Below, one piece after another: positions 1-6,523 of a stretch of DNA of 8,403 bases (its first letter is position 1; every line of letters starts with the position of its first letter). The position numbers and the translations under genes are program-made. This DNA is from Sideroxydans lithotrophicus (lineage in GTDB: Bacteria > Pseudomonadota > Gammaproteobacteria > Burkholderiales > Sulfuriferulaceae), in contig DZDB01000051.1 of NCBI GenBank assembly GCA_022736605.1, positions 1 through 8,403 on the forward strand. The letters are read 5' to 3'. Under the pieces are notes generated by a model. It saw nothing but the letters and a program-made list of their open reading frames with translations. It did not search any database and was not told where the DNA came from.

Positions 1-744
1 GGGGGCGACAGTTTTCCGACTACGCGGGTGCTTACCGCCGATGGCGTGGTCAGCCTGATCGGCTGCCTGATGGGCAACCCGTTCATTAACGCGGTCTACA
101 TCGGCCATCCCGGCTGGAAAGCCATCGGCGGGCGCATCGGCTACGCGGCGGCGACCGGCGTGATGGTGCTGGTGCTGGCGTGGTTTGGCATCGTCGCGCT
201 GATCATGGCGCTGATCCCGGTGGTGGCGCTGTCGCCGATCCTGCTCTACATCGGCATGCTGATCGGCGCGCAGGCGTTCCAGGAAACGCCACGCAAACAC
301 GCCCCGGCGGTGGTGCTGGCGCTGGTGCCGCAAGTGGCGGCGTGGGGCAAGATGCTGATTGACAATTCGCTCGGCGCGGCGGGCACCAACGCGGCGGCGG
401 TCGGTTTCGACAAGCTCGGCCAGGCGGGAATTCTGTATCAGGGTCTGGGCGTGCTGGGTGGCGGTGCGATTCTGGTGAGCCTGATTCTGGCGGCGATGGC
501 GGTGTTCATCATCGAACGCGAATTTCTCAAGGCGGCGGCGTTTGCCGCAGCCGGGGCGGTGCTGTCGTTCTTCGGCTTCATGCACAGTGAGAGCATTGGC
601 ATCGGCCATTCGCCGATGGTGGCGTTGAGTTACCTGCTGGTGGCGGGCTGGCTGGTGATGCTGACGCGCGCGCAATACGCGCCGGTGGCTGAAACCCATC
701 ACGCGGACGTCGATGCGCCGGTGGCCGACGCGGTGCAAAGCTGA
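1..744 (+). CDS. NCS2-family nucleobase permease, C-terminal part (5' truncated by window)
   Basis: This is the C-terminal 247 residues of a membrane transporter of the xanthine/uracil (NCS2, PF00860-like) family. The frame is open to base 1, and the residues before the first GTG (GGDSFPTTR) fit the family, so the true start lies outside the window. The stretch GNPF...VYIGHPGWKA..GGR.GY (fragment residues 25-48) is the best family signature. About six hydrophobic segments follow, near residues 51-70, 71-92, 102-120, 145-170, 176-194 and 204-222, ending in a short polar tail. Family members import purines, pyrimidines or related ring compounds by cation symport; the substrate cannot be read from this fragment. 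The stop codon overlaps the ATG of the BiuH-like gene (ATGA), so the two are probably translationally coupled. I infer that the substrate is a nitrogen-rich heterocycle or ureide feeding that hydrolase. Confidence 0.85.
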   Translation, partial: GGDSFPTTRVLTADGVVSLIGCLMGNPFINAVYIGHPGWKAIGGRIGYAAATGVMVLVLAWFGIVALIMALIPVVALSPILLYIGMLIGAQAFQETPRKHAPAVVLALVPQVAAWGKMLIDNSLGAAGTNAAAVGFDKLGQAGILYQGLGVLGGGAILVSLILAAMAVFIIEREFLKAAAFAAAGAVLSFFGFMHSESIGIGHSPMVALSYLLVAGWLVMLTRAQYAPVAETHHADVDAPVADAVQS

Positions 745-1448
745 TGGCTGCGCCCGGCTTTCAGGTCGCCGCCGAGCCGTATCTGTGGCCGTTTGACGGC
801 ACCGTCATACCGGAAAAAGTGGCGTTCATCGTCATTGACATGCAGACCGATTTTTGCGGCGCGGGTGGCTATGTCGATGCGATGGGTTACGACATTGGCA
901 ACACGCGCGCCGCGATCGCGCCGATCCAGCGCTGTCTGCAAGCGGTGCGGCGGGTACCTGGCATGCGTGTCATCCATACCCGCGAAGGCCATCGCCCGGA
1001 ACTGGTCGATCTGCCGGCCAACAAGGTCTGGCGCAGCAAGCGCGTGTGCCCCGGCATTGGTGAGGCGGGACCGTGCGGGCGCATTCTGGTGCGCGGCGAG
1101 CCGGGCTGGGAGATTATCCCCGAGCTGGCGCCGCTGATGGGCGAAACGGTCATCGACAAGCCCGGCAAGGGCAGTTTCTATGCCACCGATCTGGAACATA
1201 TCCTGCGCACCTGTGGCATTACCCATCTGATTCTGACCGGCATCACCACCGACGTGTGCGTGCATACCACGCTGCGTGAAGCCAACGACCGGGGTTTTGA
1301 ATGTCTGGTGCTGGGCGATTGCTGCGGCGCGACCGAGCAGCACCACCATGAAGCGGCGCTGACCATGACTGCCATGCAAGGCGGCATTTTTGGCGCCACG
1401 TCAACGTCTGGCGCGCTGCTTGAGGCGCTGGCATCTTTTACGAGGTAA
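744..1448 (+). CDS. Biuret hydrolase-like cysteine hydrolase (isochorismatase fold)
   Basis: A 234-residue cysteine hydrolase of the isochorismatase-like superfamily. The Asp-Lys-Cys triad is visible: D32 in IDMQTDF, K139 in IDKPGKGSF and C172 in GITTDVCVHTT, with the usual cis-peptide context before the Cys. It resembles, from memory, Rhizobium leguminosarum BiuH along most of its length. Shared stretches include GGYVD.MGYD, HTREGHRP.L.DLPANK.WRS, GPCGRIL.RGEPGW.IIPEL, REANDRG.ECL and MQGG.FG; Q212 in MQGG corresponds to a position I recall contacting biuret. BiuH converts biuret to allophanate and ammonia in the cytoplasm. The ATG sits in an ATGA overlap with the permease gene and has no clear ribosome binding site, which suggests coupling. 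Alternatives within the fold are ureidoacrylate or N-carbamoyl amidohydrolases, but the lid and flanking motifs favour biuret hydrolase. No symbol is assigned because specificity is inferred. Confidence 0.8.
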   Translation: MAAPGFQVAAEPYLWPFDGTVIPEKVAFIVIDMQTDFCGAGGYVDAMGYDIGNTRAAIAPIQRCLQAVRRVPGMRVIHTREGHRPELVDLPANKVWRSKRVCPGIGEAGPCGRILVRGEPGWEIIPELAPLMGETVIDKPGKGSFYATDLEHILRTCGITHLILTGITTDVCVHTTLREANDRGFECLVLGDCCGATEQHHHEAALTMTAMQGGIFGATSTSGALLEALASFTR

Positions 1449-1450
1449 GT

Positions 1451-1828
1451 ATGCTGCTCTTCGTCAATGGCACCCTGATGCGCGGCGAAACGCTGCACGA
1501 CAATCTGCACGGCTGCACGTTTTTGCTGGAAACCCGCACCGCACCCGGCTATCGCCTGTATGCCATGGGTGAAGGCAGCTATCCCGGCATGGTGAAGTCG
1601 CAGGCGGGTGGGGCGGCCATCGCCGGGGAGCTGTATCAGGTGCCGTCAGGGCTGGTGCAGGTGATTTTCGAGCGCGAACCGCCGCATCTCTATCTGGGCA
1701 AGGTGGAGCTTGAGGACGGCTCGCGCGTGTGGGGCGTGCTGTGTGAAGAAGTTGCCGTGCCAGACAAGCCGGAAATCACCTGGTTTGGTGGTTGGCGCAA
1801 CTGGCGTGCGCACATGACGATGGCCTGA
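1451..1828 (+). CDS. Stand-alone allophanate hydrolase C-terminal-domain-like protein (GGCT fold)
   Basis: A complete 125-residue protein. It begins with the gamma-glutamylcyclotransferase-type phosphate-loop-like motif VNGTLMRG (residues 5-12). It continues with features of the AtzF/allophanate hydrolase C-terminal domain: TAPGYRLYAMGEG (30-42), YPGMVK (44-49), GG.AI.GE (53-60), LGKVELEDGS (82-91) and the ending PEITWFGGWRNW (107-118). In fused allophanate hydrolases that domain follows an amidase domain and decarboxylates the iminodicarboxylate the amidase releases. Here it is a separate gene with its own ATG, with GAGG at 1442-1445 as a good ribosome binding site 5 bases upstream. It starts two bases after the BiuH-like stop, so it is in the same operon. 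E74 and E76 are candidates for the GGCT-fold acidic residue. I infer a role in allophanate processing; a different cyclotransferase-like activity is the alternative. Confidence 0.75.
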   Translation: MLLFVNGTLMRGETLHDNLHGCTFLLETRTAPGYRLYAMGEGSYPGMVKSQAGGAAIAGELYQVPSGLVQVIFEREPPHLYLGKVELEDGSRVWGVLCEEVAVPDKPEITWFGGWRNWRAHMTMA

Positions 1829-1831
1829 AAT

Positions 1832-2215
1832 TCAGCCTTGCGCCTGCACCGGAATCTGGCTGCGGCGGGCGATGATGCGGTTGTCGGCGTCGACGTACAC
1901 CAGTTGCGGGGCGAATTTATCCAGTTCGATTTCGTTGTACGTGGCGTAAGTTGCAATGATCAGCAGGTCGCCCGGATGCGCCTTGTGCGCCGCCGCGCCG
2001 TTGACCGAAATGGTGCCGGAATCGCGCTCGGCGCGGATCGCGTAGGTGGTGAAACGCTCGCCGTTGGTGATGTTGTAAATCTCGATCTGCTGGTATTCGC
2101 GGATGTCGGCAGCTTCCAGCAGCGCGTCATCTATCGCGCACGAGCCCTCGTAATGCAATTCTGACTGGGTGCAGCGCACGCGGTGCAACTTGGATTTCAA
2201 CATGGTTCTTTGCAT
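1832..2215 (-). CDS. panD: Aspartate 1-decarboxylase
   Basis: A pyruvoyl-dependent enzyme that decarboxylates L-aspartate to beta-alanine, the amine half of pantothenate. At 127 residues it is the usual family length. The self-cleavage site is present as HYEGSCAID, with cleavage expected between G24 and S25 so that S25 becomes the pyruvoyl group. K9, R54 and Y58, the residues known to matter for processing and catalysis, are in place, as is ISVNGAAAH (69-77). Two ATGs four codons apart are possible starts. I chose the outer one because AGAAAGGG at 2223-2230 lies 7 bases before it, and because MxRTML is also how E. coli PanD begins. It is the last gene of the pcnB-to-panD operon, 45 bases after panC, and converges on the region 1 operon with 3 bases between stops. 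Confidence 0.96.
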   Translation of the reverse strand: MQRTMLKSKLHRVRCTQSELHYEGSCAIDDALLEAADIREYQQIEIYNITNGERFTTYAIRAERDSGTISVNGAAAHKAHPGDLLIIATYATYNEIELDKFAPQLVYVDADNRIIARRSQIPVQAQG

Positions 2216-2222
2216 GGCGTTG

Positions 2223-2230
2223 CCCTTTCT
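2223..2230 (-). promoter_or_regulatory. Ribosome binding site of panD
   Basis: AGAAAGGG on the minus strand, 7 bases before the outer ATG at 2215. For the alternative ATG at 2203 the spacing would be 19 bases, so this site decides the start. It is one of the few clear Shine-Dalgarno sequences in the operon. Confidence 0.6.
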
Positions 2231-2252
2231 GGGTAACGAATATTAGACCACC

Positions 2253-2258
2253 ATTATA
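2253..2258 (-). promoter_or_regulatory. Possible internal promoter -10 element before panD
   Basis: An exact TATAAT on the minus strand in the AT-rich 45-base gap between panC and panD, which stands out from the GC-rich surroundings. The best upstream partner, CTGACA inside the 3' end of panC, is 20 bases away, longer than the usual 16-18, so the promoter is uncertain. It would let panD be expressed apart from the genes upstream. Confidence 0.3.
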
Positions 2259-2260
2259 AA

Positions 2261-3100
2261 CTATAAATTTTCTGCGACTGTCAGTTCGAGATTGTCGATC
2301 AAGCGGGTGCGTCCGAGATGCGCCGCGCCGAGGATTATAAAGTGCGTGTCAGTTGCGTCGGACAGTGCCAGATCAAGGCGGCGAATGGCGATGTAATCGA
2401 CGCGCCAGCCGTGCTTGGCGAGTGTTTGTGCGGCGGCGTGTTCCAGCGTTGCAAAATCGCGCTGCCCGGCGACCAGCTGCTGGCCGATTTCATTCAACGC
2501 CTGATGCAGGCGCGGCGCTTCGGCACGCTCGTCTGCGCTGAGGAAGCCATTGCGTGACGATAACGCCAGGCCGTCGGCGGCGCGTACCGTGTCGCCCGCG
2601 ATAATCTGCACCGGCACATTCAGATCGGCGCACAGGCCGCGAATGATCGCGAGCTGCTGGTAATCCTTGCGGCCGAATACCGCGATACGCGGCTGCACCA
2701 GGTTGAGCAGCTTGAGCACGATGGTGGCGACGCCGCGAAAATGGCCGGGGCGAAACGCGCCGCACAGTTCATTTGCCAAAGCGGGTGGCTCGACGTGATA
2801 GCGCTGTGGCTGCGGGAACAGCGCGGCGGCGTCGGGTGCGAACACGGCGTCGGCACCGGCGGATTGTAACCGCGCGCAGTCGGCGTCGAAGCTGCGCGGA
2901 TAACGTGCAAAATCCTCGTTCGGACCGAATTGCAGCGGGTTGACGAAAATGCTGACCACGACGTGGGCGGCGTGCTGACGCGCCAGTTCGACCAGTGCCA
3001 GATGGCCGTCGTGCAGGTTGCCCATGGTCGGCACCAGCGCGACGTCAGTGTGGGCGGCGCGCCAGTTGTGCAGCGCCTCAAGACTGTGCAAAACCTGCAT
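2261..3100 (-). CDS. panC: Pantothenate synthetase
   Basis: The cytoplasmic ligase that joins pantoate and beta-alanine using ATP, by way of a pantoyl-adenylate, to make pantothenate. At 279 residues it has the normal length. Visible signatures are PTMGNLHDGH (24-33) with the HxGH nucleotidyltransferase motif at H30/H33, FVNPLQFGPNEDFARYPR (52-69), ELCGAFRPGHFRGVATIV (111-128), FGRKDYQQL (142-150) and the KMSKS-equivalent LALSSRN (178-184). The ATG lies 7 bases after the panB stop; AGG within and after that stop codon (TTAGGCG) can serve as ribosome binding site. It works with panB and panD in the same operon. Confidence 0.97.
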   Translation of the reverse strand: MQVLHSLEALHNWRAAHTDVALVPTMGNLHDGHLALVELARQHAAHVVVSIFVNPLQFGPNEDFARYPRSFDADCARLQSAGADAVFAPDAAALFPQPQRYHVEPPALANELCGAFRPGHFRGVATIVLKLLNLVQPRIAVFGRKDYQQLAIIRGLCADLNVPVQIIAGDTVRAADGLALSSRNGFLSADERAEAPRLHQALNEIGQQLVAGQRDFATLEHAAAQTLAKHGWRVDYIAIRRLDLALSDATDTHFIILGAAHLGRTRLIDNLELTVAENL

Positions 3101-3107
3101 GGGTCGC

Positions 3108-3899
3108 CTAAAAGCCGTGTTCAGCCGCCGGGAATTCGCCGCGCTTCACCGCTTTCACGTAGGCACTGACCGCTGCCTGGATGCTGTCGGCACCCGGCAT
3201 GAAATTGCGCACGAAGCGCGGCGGCTTGCCAGCGGTAATGCCCAGCATGTCGTGCAGCACCAGCACCTGGCCGCTGCAGGCCGCCCCGGCGCCAATGCCG
3301 ATGGTGGGGATATGTAGCGCCTGGGTGACTTCAGCACCCAATGTGGCGGGGATGGCTTCAAGCACCAGCATGCCGGCACCGGCGTGCTGCAGTGCCAGCG
3401 CGTCGGCGATGAGCAATTTGGCAGCGGCGTCGCTCTTGCCCTGCACCTTGTAGCCGCCCAGCGTGTTGACCGACTGCGGCAGCAGACCGAGATGGCCACA
3501 CACCGGCACGCCGCGTGTGGTTAAAAATGCCACGGTTTCGACCATCACCGCGCCGCCTTCGAGCTTGACGCAGTGCGCGCCGGCGGCCATCAACTGGGCG
3601 GCGGCGTCAAATGCCTGCATTGGGCTGGCCTGATAACTGCCAAATGGCAGGTCGGCGATGATGAAACTGTGAGGAGCGCCACGCGCGACGCTGGCGGTAT
3701 GATAAGCCATGTCGGCGAGACTGACCGGCAGGGTCGAAGGTTGACCCTGTAATACCATACCGAGCGAATCACCCACCAGCAGTGCGTCAACGCCGCTGGC
3801 TTCGAGTGCGGCGGCAAACGTGGCATCGTAGGCGGTCAGCATGGCGAGTTTTTCACCGGCACTGGCGCGTTGTTGCAGGTTGATGAGGGTAGTAGACAT
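3108..3899 (-). CDS. panB: 3-methyl-2-oxobutanoate hydroxymethyltransferase
   Basis: The first committed enzyme of pantothenate synthesis. It transfers a hydroxymethyl group from 5,10-methylene-tetrahydrofolate to 2-oxoisovalerate to give ketopantoate. At 263 residues it has the expected length. The metal and substrate residues known from E. coli PanB are present: D44 in LLVGDSLGM, D83 in IADLPFGSY, K112/E114 in VKLEGG and the catalytic E181 in VLEAIPATL. The family stretches LQGQPSTLPV (50-59), GHLGLLPQSVN.LGG (135-149) and GQVLVLHDMLG (210-220) are also clear. The start ATG is 9 bases after the kinase stop with only a weak ribosome binding site. Reading the folate-linked folK upstream in the same operon fits its need for a folate cofactor. 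Confidence 0.97.
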   Translation of the reverse strand: MSTTLINLQQRASAGEKLAMLTAYDATFAAALEASGVDALLVGDSLGMVLQGQPSTLPVSLADMAYHTASVARGAPHSFIIADLPFGSYQASPMQAFDAAAQLMAAGAHCVKLEGGAVMVETVAFLTTRGVPVCGHLGLLPQSVNTLGGYKVQGKSDAAAKLLIADALALQHAGAGMLVLEAIPATLGAEVTQALHIPTIGIGAGAACSGQVLVLHDMLGITAGKPPRFVRNFMPGADSIQAAVSAYVKAVKRGEFPAAEHGF

Positions 3900-3908
3900 G
3901 CGTTGATT

Positions 3909-4547
3909 TTACCCCGCCCGGTTGAAAAATTCGCGCTGGCCGCGCATCGCGTCGATCTGTGCCAGCAACAGGGCAAAATCGGCGTCGTTATGGGCAAAAT
4001 TCAGGTGCTCGCAGTTGACGGTGAACAGCGGTGCCGCGTCGTAACTGTAAAAAAACCGCGCATAGCTGTCGCCCAATCGTTGCAGGTAATCAGCCGAAAT
4101 GCTTTGCTCGTAGCCGAGGCCGCGTCCGTGTATGCGTTCAAGCAGCACGGTGGGTCTGGCTTGCAGATAAATGACCAGATCGGGTACCGGTGCCTTGGGT
4201 TGCAGCTCGTCGTAAATTGTTTGGTAAAGACGGAATTCGTCGTCGTCCAGATTCAGGCGGGCAAATAGCAGATCCTTGTCGAGCAGAAAATCCGCCACGG
4301 TGCTGTGCGCAAACAGGTCGCCCTGCTGCAGATCCTGCACCTGGGCGCTGCGCTGGAACAGGAAAAACAGCTGGGTGGCGAGCGCGTGGCGCTTGGGATC
4401 CTGGTAAAAGCGCGGCAGGAAGGGGTTGTCGGTGGCATTTTCCAGCAGCAATTCTGCCTGCAGGTGGCTGGCGATGCGTCTGGCGAGGCTGGTTTTGCCC
4501 GCACCGATCGGGCCTTCAACGGCGATGTAACGATACTTTTCCAGCAT
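3909..4547 (-). CDS. Deoxynucleoside kinase family protein
   Basis: A 212-residue P-loop kinase of the dCK/dGK (dNK) family, which phosphorylates deoxynucleosides for dNTP salvage. Visible parts are the Walker A loop EGPIGAGKTS (11-20), the likely catalytic glutamate E36 in LLLENATDNPFL, the family helix FYQDPKRHALATQLFFLFQR (47-66), the strand DLVIYLQA (123-130) and an arginine-rich lid RIHGRGLGYEQSI (138-150). The classical DRS/ERS motif is replaced by a VADFLLDKDLLFA segment (84-96), which I recall as usual for the proteobacterial folK-linked subgroup. Whether it prefers deoxyadenosine, deoxyguanosine or another base cannot be told. Its ATG shares one base with the folK stop (TGATG), so it is translationally coupled; panB follows closely. 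Confidence 0.9.
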   Translation of the reverse strand: MLEKYRYIAVEGPIGAGKTSLARRIASHLQAELLLENATDNPFLPRFYQDPKRHALATQLFFLFQRSAQVQDLQQGDLFAHSTVADFLLDKDLLFARLNLDDDEFRLYQTIYDELQPKAPVPDLVIYLQARPTVLLERIHGRGLGYEQSISADYLQRLGDSYARFFYSYDAAPLFTVNCEHLNFAHNDADFALLLAQIDAMRGQREFFNRAG

Positions 4548-5092
4548 CAGCGCGCGCTGCCCTGTTGCGCCGGGCGCGCGTGCCAGTCGTCGGCCACCGG
4601 ATTCAGGCCGTGGCGGGCGTCAGTCAGATGATCCGCCGCTGGGCCGCGCCCGGGAATCACCACTTGCGGTGCGATTTCCAGCAGCGGCACCAGCACGAAG
4701 GCGCGCTCGTGCATGCGCGGGTGTGGCAGGGTCAGGCCGGTGTCGTGGCATTGCAGGTCGGCGTAAATCAGCAGGTCCAGGTCAATTACGCGCGGCGCGT
4801 TGCGAAAGCTGCGCTCGCGGCCAAACTGGTGCTCGATTTGCAACAGCGCGTCGAGCAAGCCATGCGCTGTCAGGCGGGTTTCGATATGCGCCACGGCATT
4901 GATGAAATCGGGCTGCTCGGCGTAGCCCACCGGCGCATTCAGATACAGCGCTGAGCGCGCGAGTACGCGTGTGTCGGGCAGGGCGGCAAGGGCGTTGAGT
5001 GCGTGCAGTACCTGCTCGGCGGGCTTGGCCAGGTTGCTGCCGAGCGCGACAAATGCCGACGCAGGCAAGGGCGTCAGGGTGCAGGCGGTCAT
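4547..5092 (-). CDS. folK: 6-hydroxymethyl-7,8-dihydropterin pyrophosphokinase
   Basis: HPPK transfers pyrophosphate from ATP to 6-hydroxymethyl-dihydropterin, preparing it for dihydropteroate synthase in folate synthesis. The family landmarks are VALGSNL (15-21), YLNAPVGYAEQPDFINAV (50-67), the signature RNAPRVIDLDLL (97-108) with Mg-binding D104 and D106, and LTLPHPRMHERAFVLVPL (120-137). At 181 residues it is somewhat longer than the roughly 160 typical, with about ten extra N-terminal residues and a polar C-terminal tail. The ATG overlaps the pcnB stop by 4 bases (ATGA), and no strong ribosome binding site is seen, so translation probably depends on pcnB. The frame ends within the ATG of the kinase gene. 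Confidence 0.96.
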   Translation of the reverse strand: MTACTLTPLPASAFVALGSNLAKPAEQVLHALNALAALPDTRVLARSALYLNAPVGYAEQPDFINAVAHIETRLTAHGLLDALLQIEHQFGRERSFRNAPRVIDLDLLIYADLQCHDTGLTLPHPRMHERAFVLVPLLEIAPQVVIPGRGPAADHLTDARHGLNPVADDWHARPAQQGSAR

Positions 5093-6444
5093 GCTTCAGG
5101 TGCGCTCGGGCTGGCGGGCTTGGGGCCGCGCCTGCGGCGCTTGCGTTTGGCCTGCGCGACCGGTTCGGGCAGCAGCATGCTGGCGCGTACGTCGTCGCTG
5201 GCATCCTGAAAATCGGTCCACCAGTCGCATAATGACTGCGCCACTTCGCCGCTCTGGCCGCGTAACAGTAAAAAGTCATAACCGGCACGGAAGCGCGGGT
5301 GCGGCAGCAAACGGTAGGGACGGCTGCCGGAACGCTGCTCGAAGCGCGGTTGCAGCGTCCAGATTTCCTTCATCGTGCCGTCCAGGCGGCGCGGCACGGC
5401 GAGGCGCGCGCGCTGCCGGTCGAGTACGGCGTCCATTGCCTCGAACATCGCCGGGCTGGGTTTTTCACCGGCGGCGATGCGCTGTGCGTATTCAGTTTGC
5501 AGCTCGTGCCACAGCAGCGTGGCAAACAGGAAGGCGGGCGAAACCGGTTTGTCGGCCTGCACGCGCAGGTCGGTATTGTGCAGCGCGGCGGTGATGAAGC
5601 GTTCGCTTTCAGGCACGTCGAGCAGGCTGTCGAGCAGCGGTAGCACGCCGTGATGCAGGCCTTCGGCGCGTAGCTGGTGTACGCCGCGCAGCGCGTGGCC
5701 GGACAGCAGCAACTTGAGCATTTCGTCGAACAGCCGCGACGGCGGCACGTTGTCGAGCAGCTCGGCCAACTCGGCCACAGGCGCGCGTGTGGCTTCGTCG
5801 ATCCTGAAATCGAGCTTGGCAGCAAAGCGTGCCGCGCGCAGCATGCGCACCGGGTCTTCACGGTAGCGCGTGGCCGGGTCGCCGATCATGCGCAAGGTTT
5901 TTTGCTTGATGTCGGCGACGCCGCCGCGATAGTCCCAGATTTCCTGGCTGGTCGGGTCGTAATACAGCGCATTGACGGTGAAATCGCGGCGCTCGGCATC
6001 GTCTTCCTGGCTGCCGAAGACGTTGTCGCGCACGATGCGCCCGGTGGCGTCGGTGGCGCGGTCGTCATCCTCGTCGGTGAGCAGGCCGTTGGAGCGGAAC
6101 GTCGAGACTTCAATGGTATCTGCGCCGCACATCACGTGTACCAGGCGGAAGCGGCGGCCAATGATGCGCGAGCGGCGAAACAGCGCTTTGACCTGCTCCG
6201 GCGTGGCGTCGGTGGCGACGTCGAAATCCTTGGGTGTCTTGTTCAGCAGCAAATCGCGCACCGCGCCACCCACGATGAACGCCGCGTAACCACCTTGCTG
6301 CAGGGTGTCGGTGACCTTCAGCGCGCACGGCAGAATGCGCTCGCGCGCCAGGCCGTGCTGCGCCAGCGGGATACGCTGCAGGCGGGATTTTTTGGTGGCA
6401 GCAGTTTTTTTGCCAAATACGCGTTTGATGAGGCGGGCAATCAT
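5089..6444 (-). CDS. pcnB: Poly(A) polymerase I
   Basis: Adds 3' poly(A) tails to RNAs and so promotes their decay. It has the class II nucleotidyltransferase head: VGGAVRDLLL (58-67), then KDFDVAT (72-78) with catalytic D73 and D75, RSRIIGRRFRLVHV (91-104), ERRDFTVNAL (151-160) and the RNA-binding YREDPVRMLRAARFAAKLDF. The RRSRIIGRRFRLVHV form, the 451-residue length and the very basic C-terminal tail (KRKRRRRGPK) point to PcnB rather than tRNA CCA transferase. The start MIARLIKRVFG is of the kind usual in betaproteobacteria. No Shine-Dalgarno precedes it, and the upstream frame stays open with a CTG two codons before but no ATG or GTG, so the start is less certain than the gene. It is first in the operon with folK, the kinase and panBCD. 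Confidence 0.95.
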   Translation of the reverse strand: MIARLIKRVFGKKTAATKKSRLQRIPLAQHGLARERILPCALKVTDTLQQGGYAAFIVGGAVRDLLLNKTPKDFDVATDATPEQVKALFRRSRIIGRRFRLVHVMCGADTIEVSTFRSNGLLTDEDDDRATDATGRIVRDNVFGSQEDDAERRDFTVNALYYDPTSQEIWDYRGGVADIKQKTLRMIGDPATRYREDPVRMLRAARFAAKLDFRIDEATRAPVAELAELLDNVPPSRLFDEMLKLLLSGHALRGVHQLRAEGLHHGVLPLLDSLLDVPESERFITAALHNTDLRVQADKPVSPAFLFATLLWHELQTEYAQRIAAGEKPSPAMFEAMDAVLDRQRARLAVPRRLDGTMKEIWTLQPRFEQRSGSRPYRLLPHPRFRAGYDFLLLRGQSGEVAQSLCDWWTDFQDASDDVRASMLLPEPVAQAKRKRRRRGPKPASPSAPEA

Positions 6445-6517
6445 GGGCAGGGCGCCGTGCGCAGCGGCGCGACGAGGTGGGTGGCAATCATGGCGTACAG
6501 CACTATGTAAAGCGCGG

Positions 6518-6523
6518 ATTATA
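6518..6523 (-). promoter_or_regulatory. Probable -10 element of the pcnB-panD operon promoter
   Basis: An exact TATAAT on the minus strand, 74 bases before the pcnB ATG in the divergent intergenic region. No good -35 hexamer lies 16-18 bases upstream, so it may need an activator or be weak. A short inverted repeat, CGGC-N5-GCCG (6526-6538), sits in the would-be spacer and could be an operator. Transcription would start near 6511 and leave an untranslated leader of about 65 bases. Confidence 0.4.

Noticed and set aside
699..1379. A 226-codon minus-strand open frame opposite the BiuH-like gene
   Set aside because: The plus-strand product has an intact triad and family motifs; the antisense product resembles nothing.
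4041..4060. A run of seven T (minus strand) in the kinase gene, considered as a frameshift or terminator
   Set aside because: It encodes Phe-Phe-Tyr within the conserved frame and has no preceding GC-rich hairpin.
6380..6415. A-runs (7 and 6 bases, minus strand) early in pcnB, considered as slippage sites
   Set aside because: They simply encode Lys-Lys pairs in a basic N-terminus, the frame is intact, and there is no slippery heptamer in the right phase.
5677..6510. A 277-codon plus-strand open frame opposite pcnB
   Set aside because: It lies antisense to the strongly conserved PcnB catalytic region and shows no family motif.
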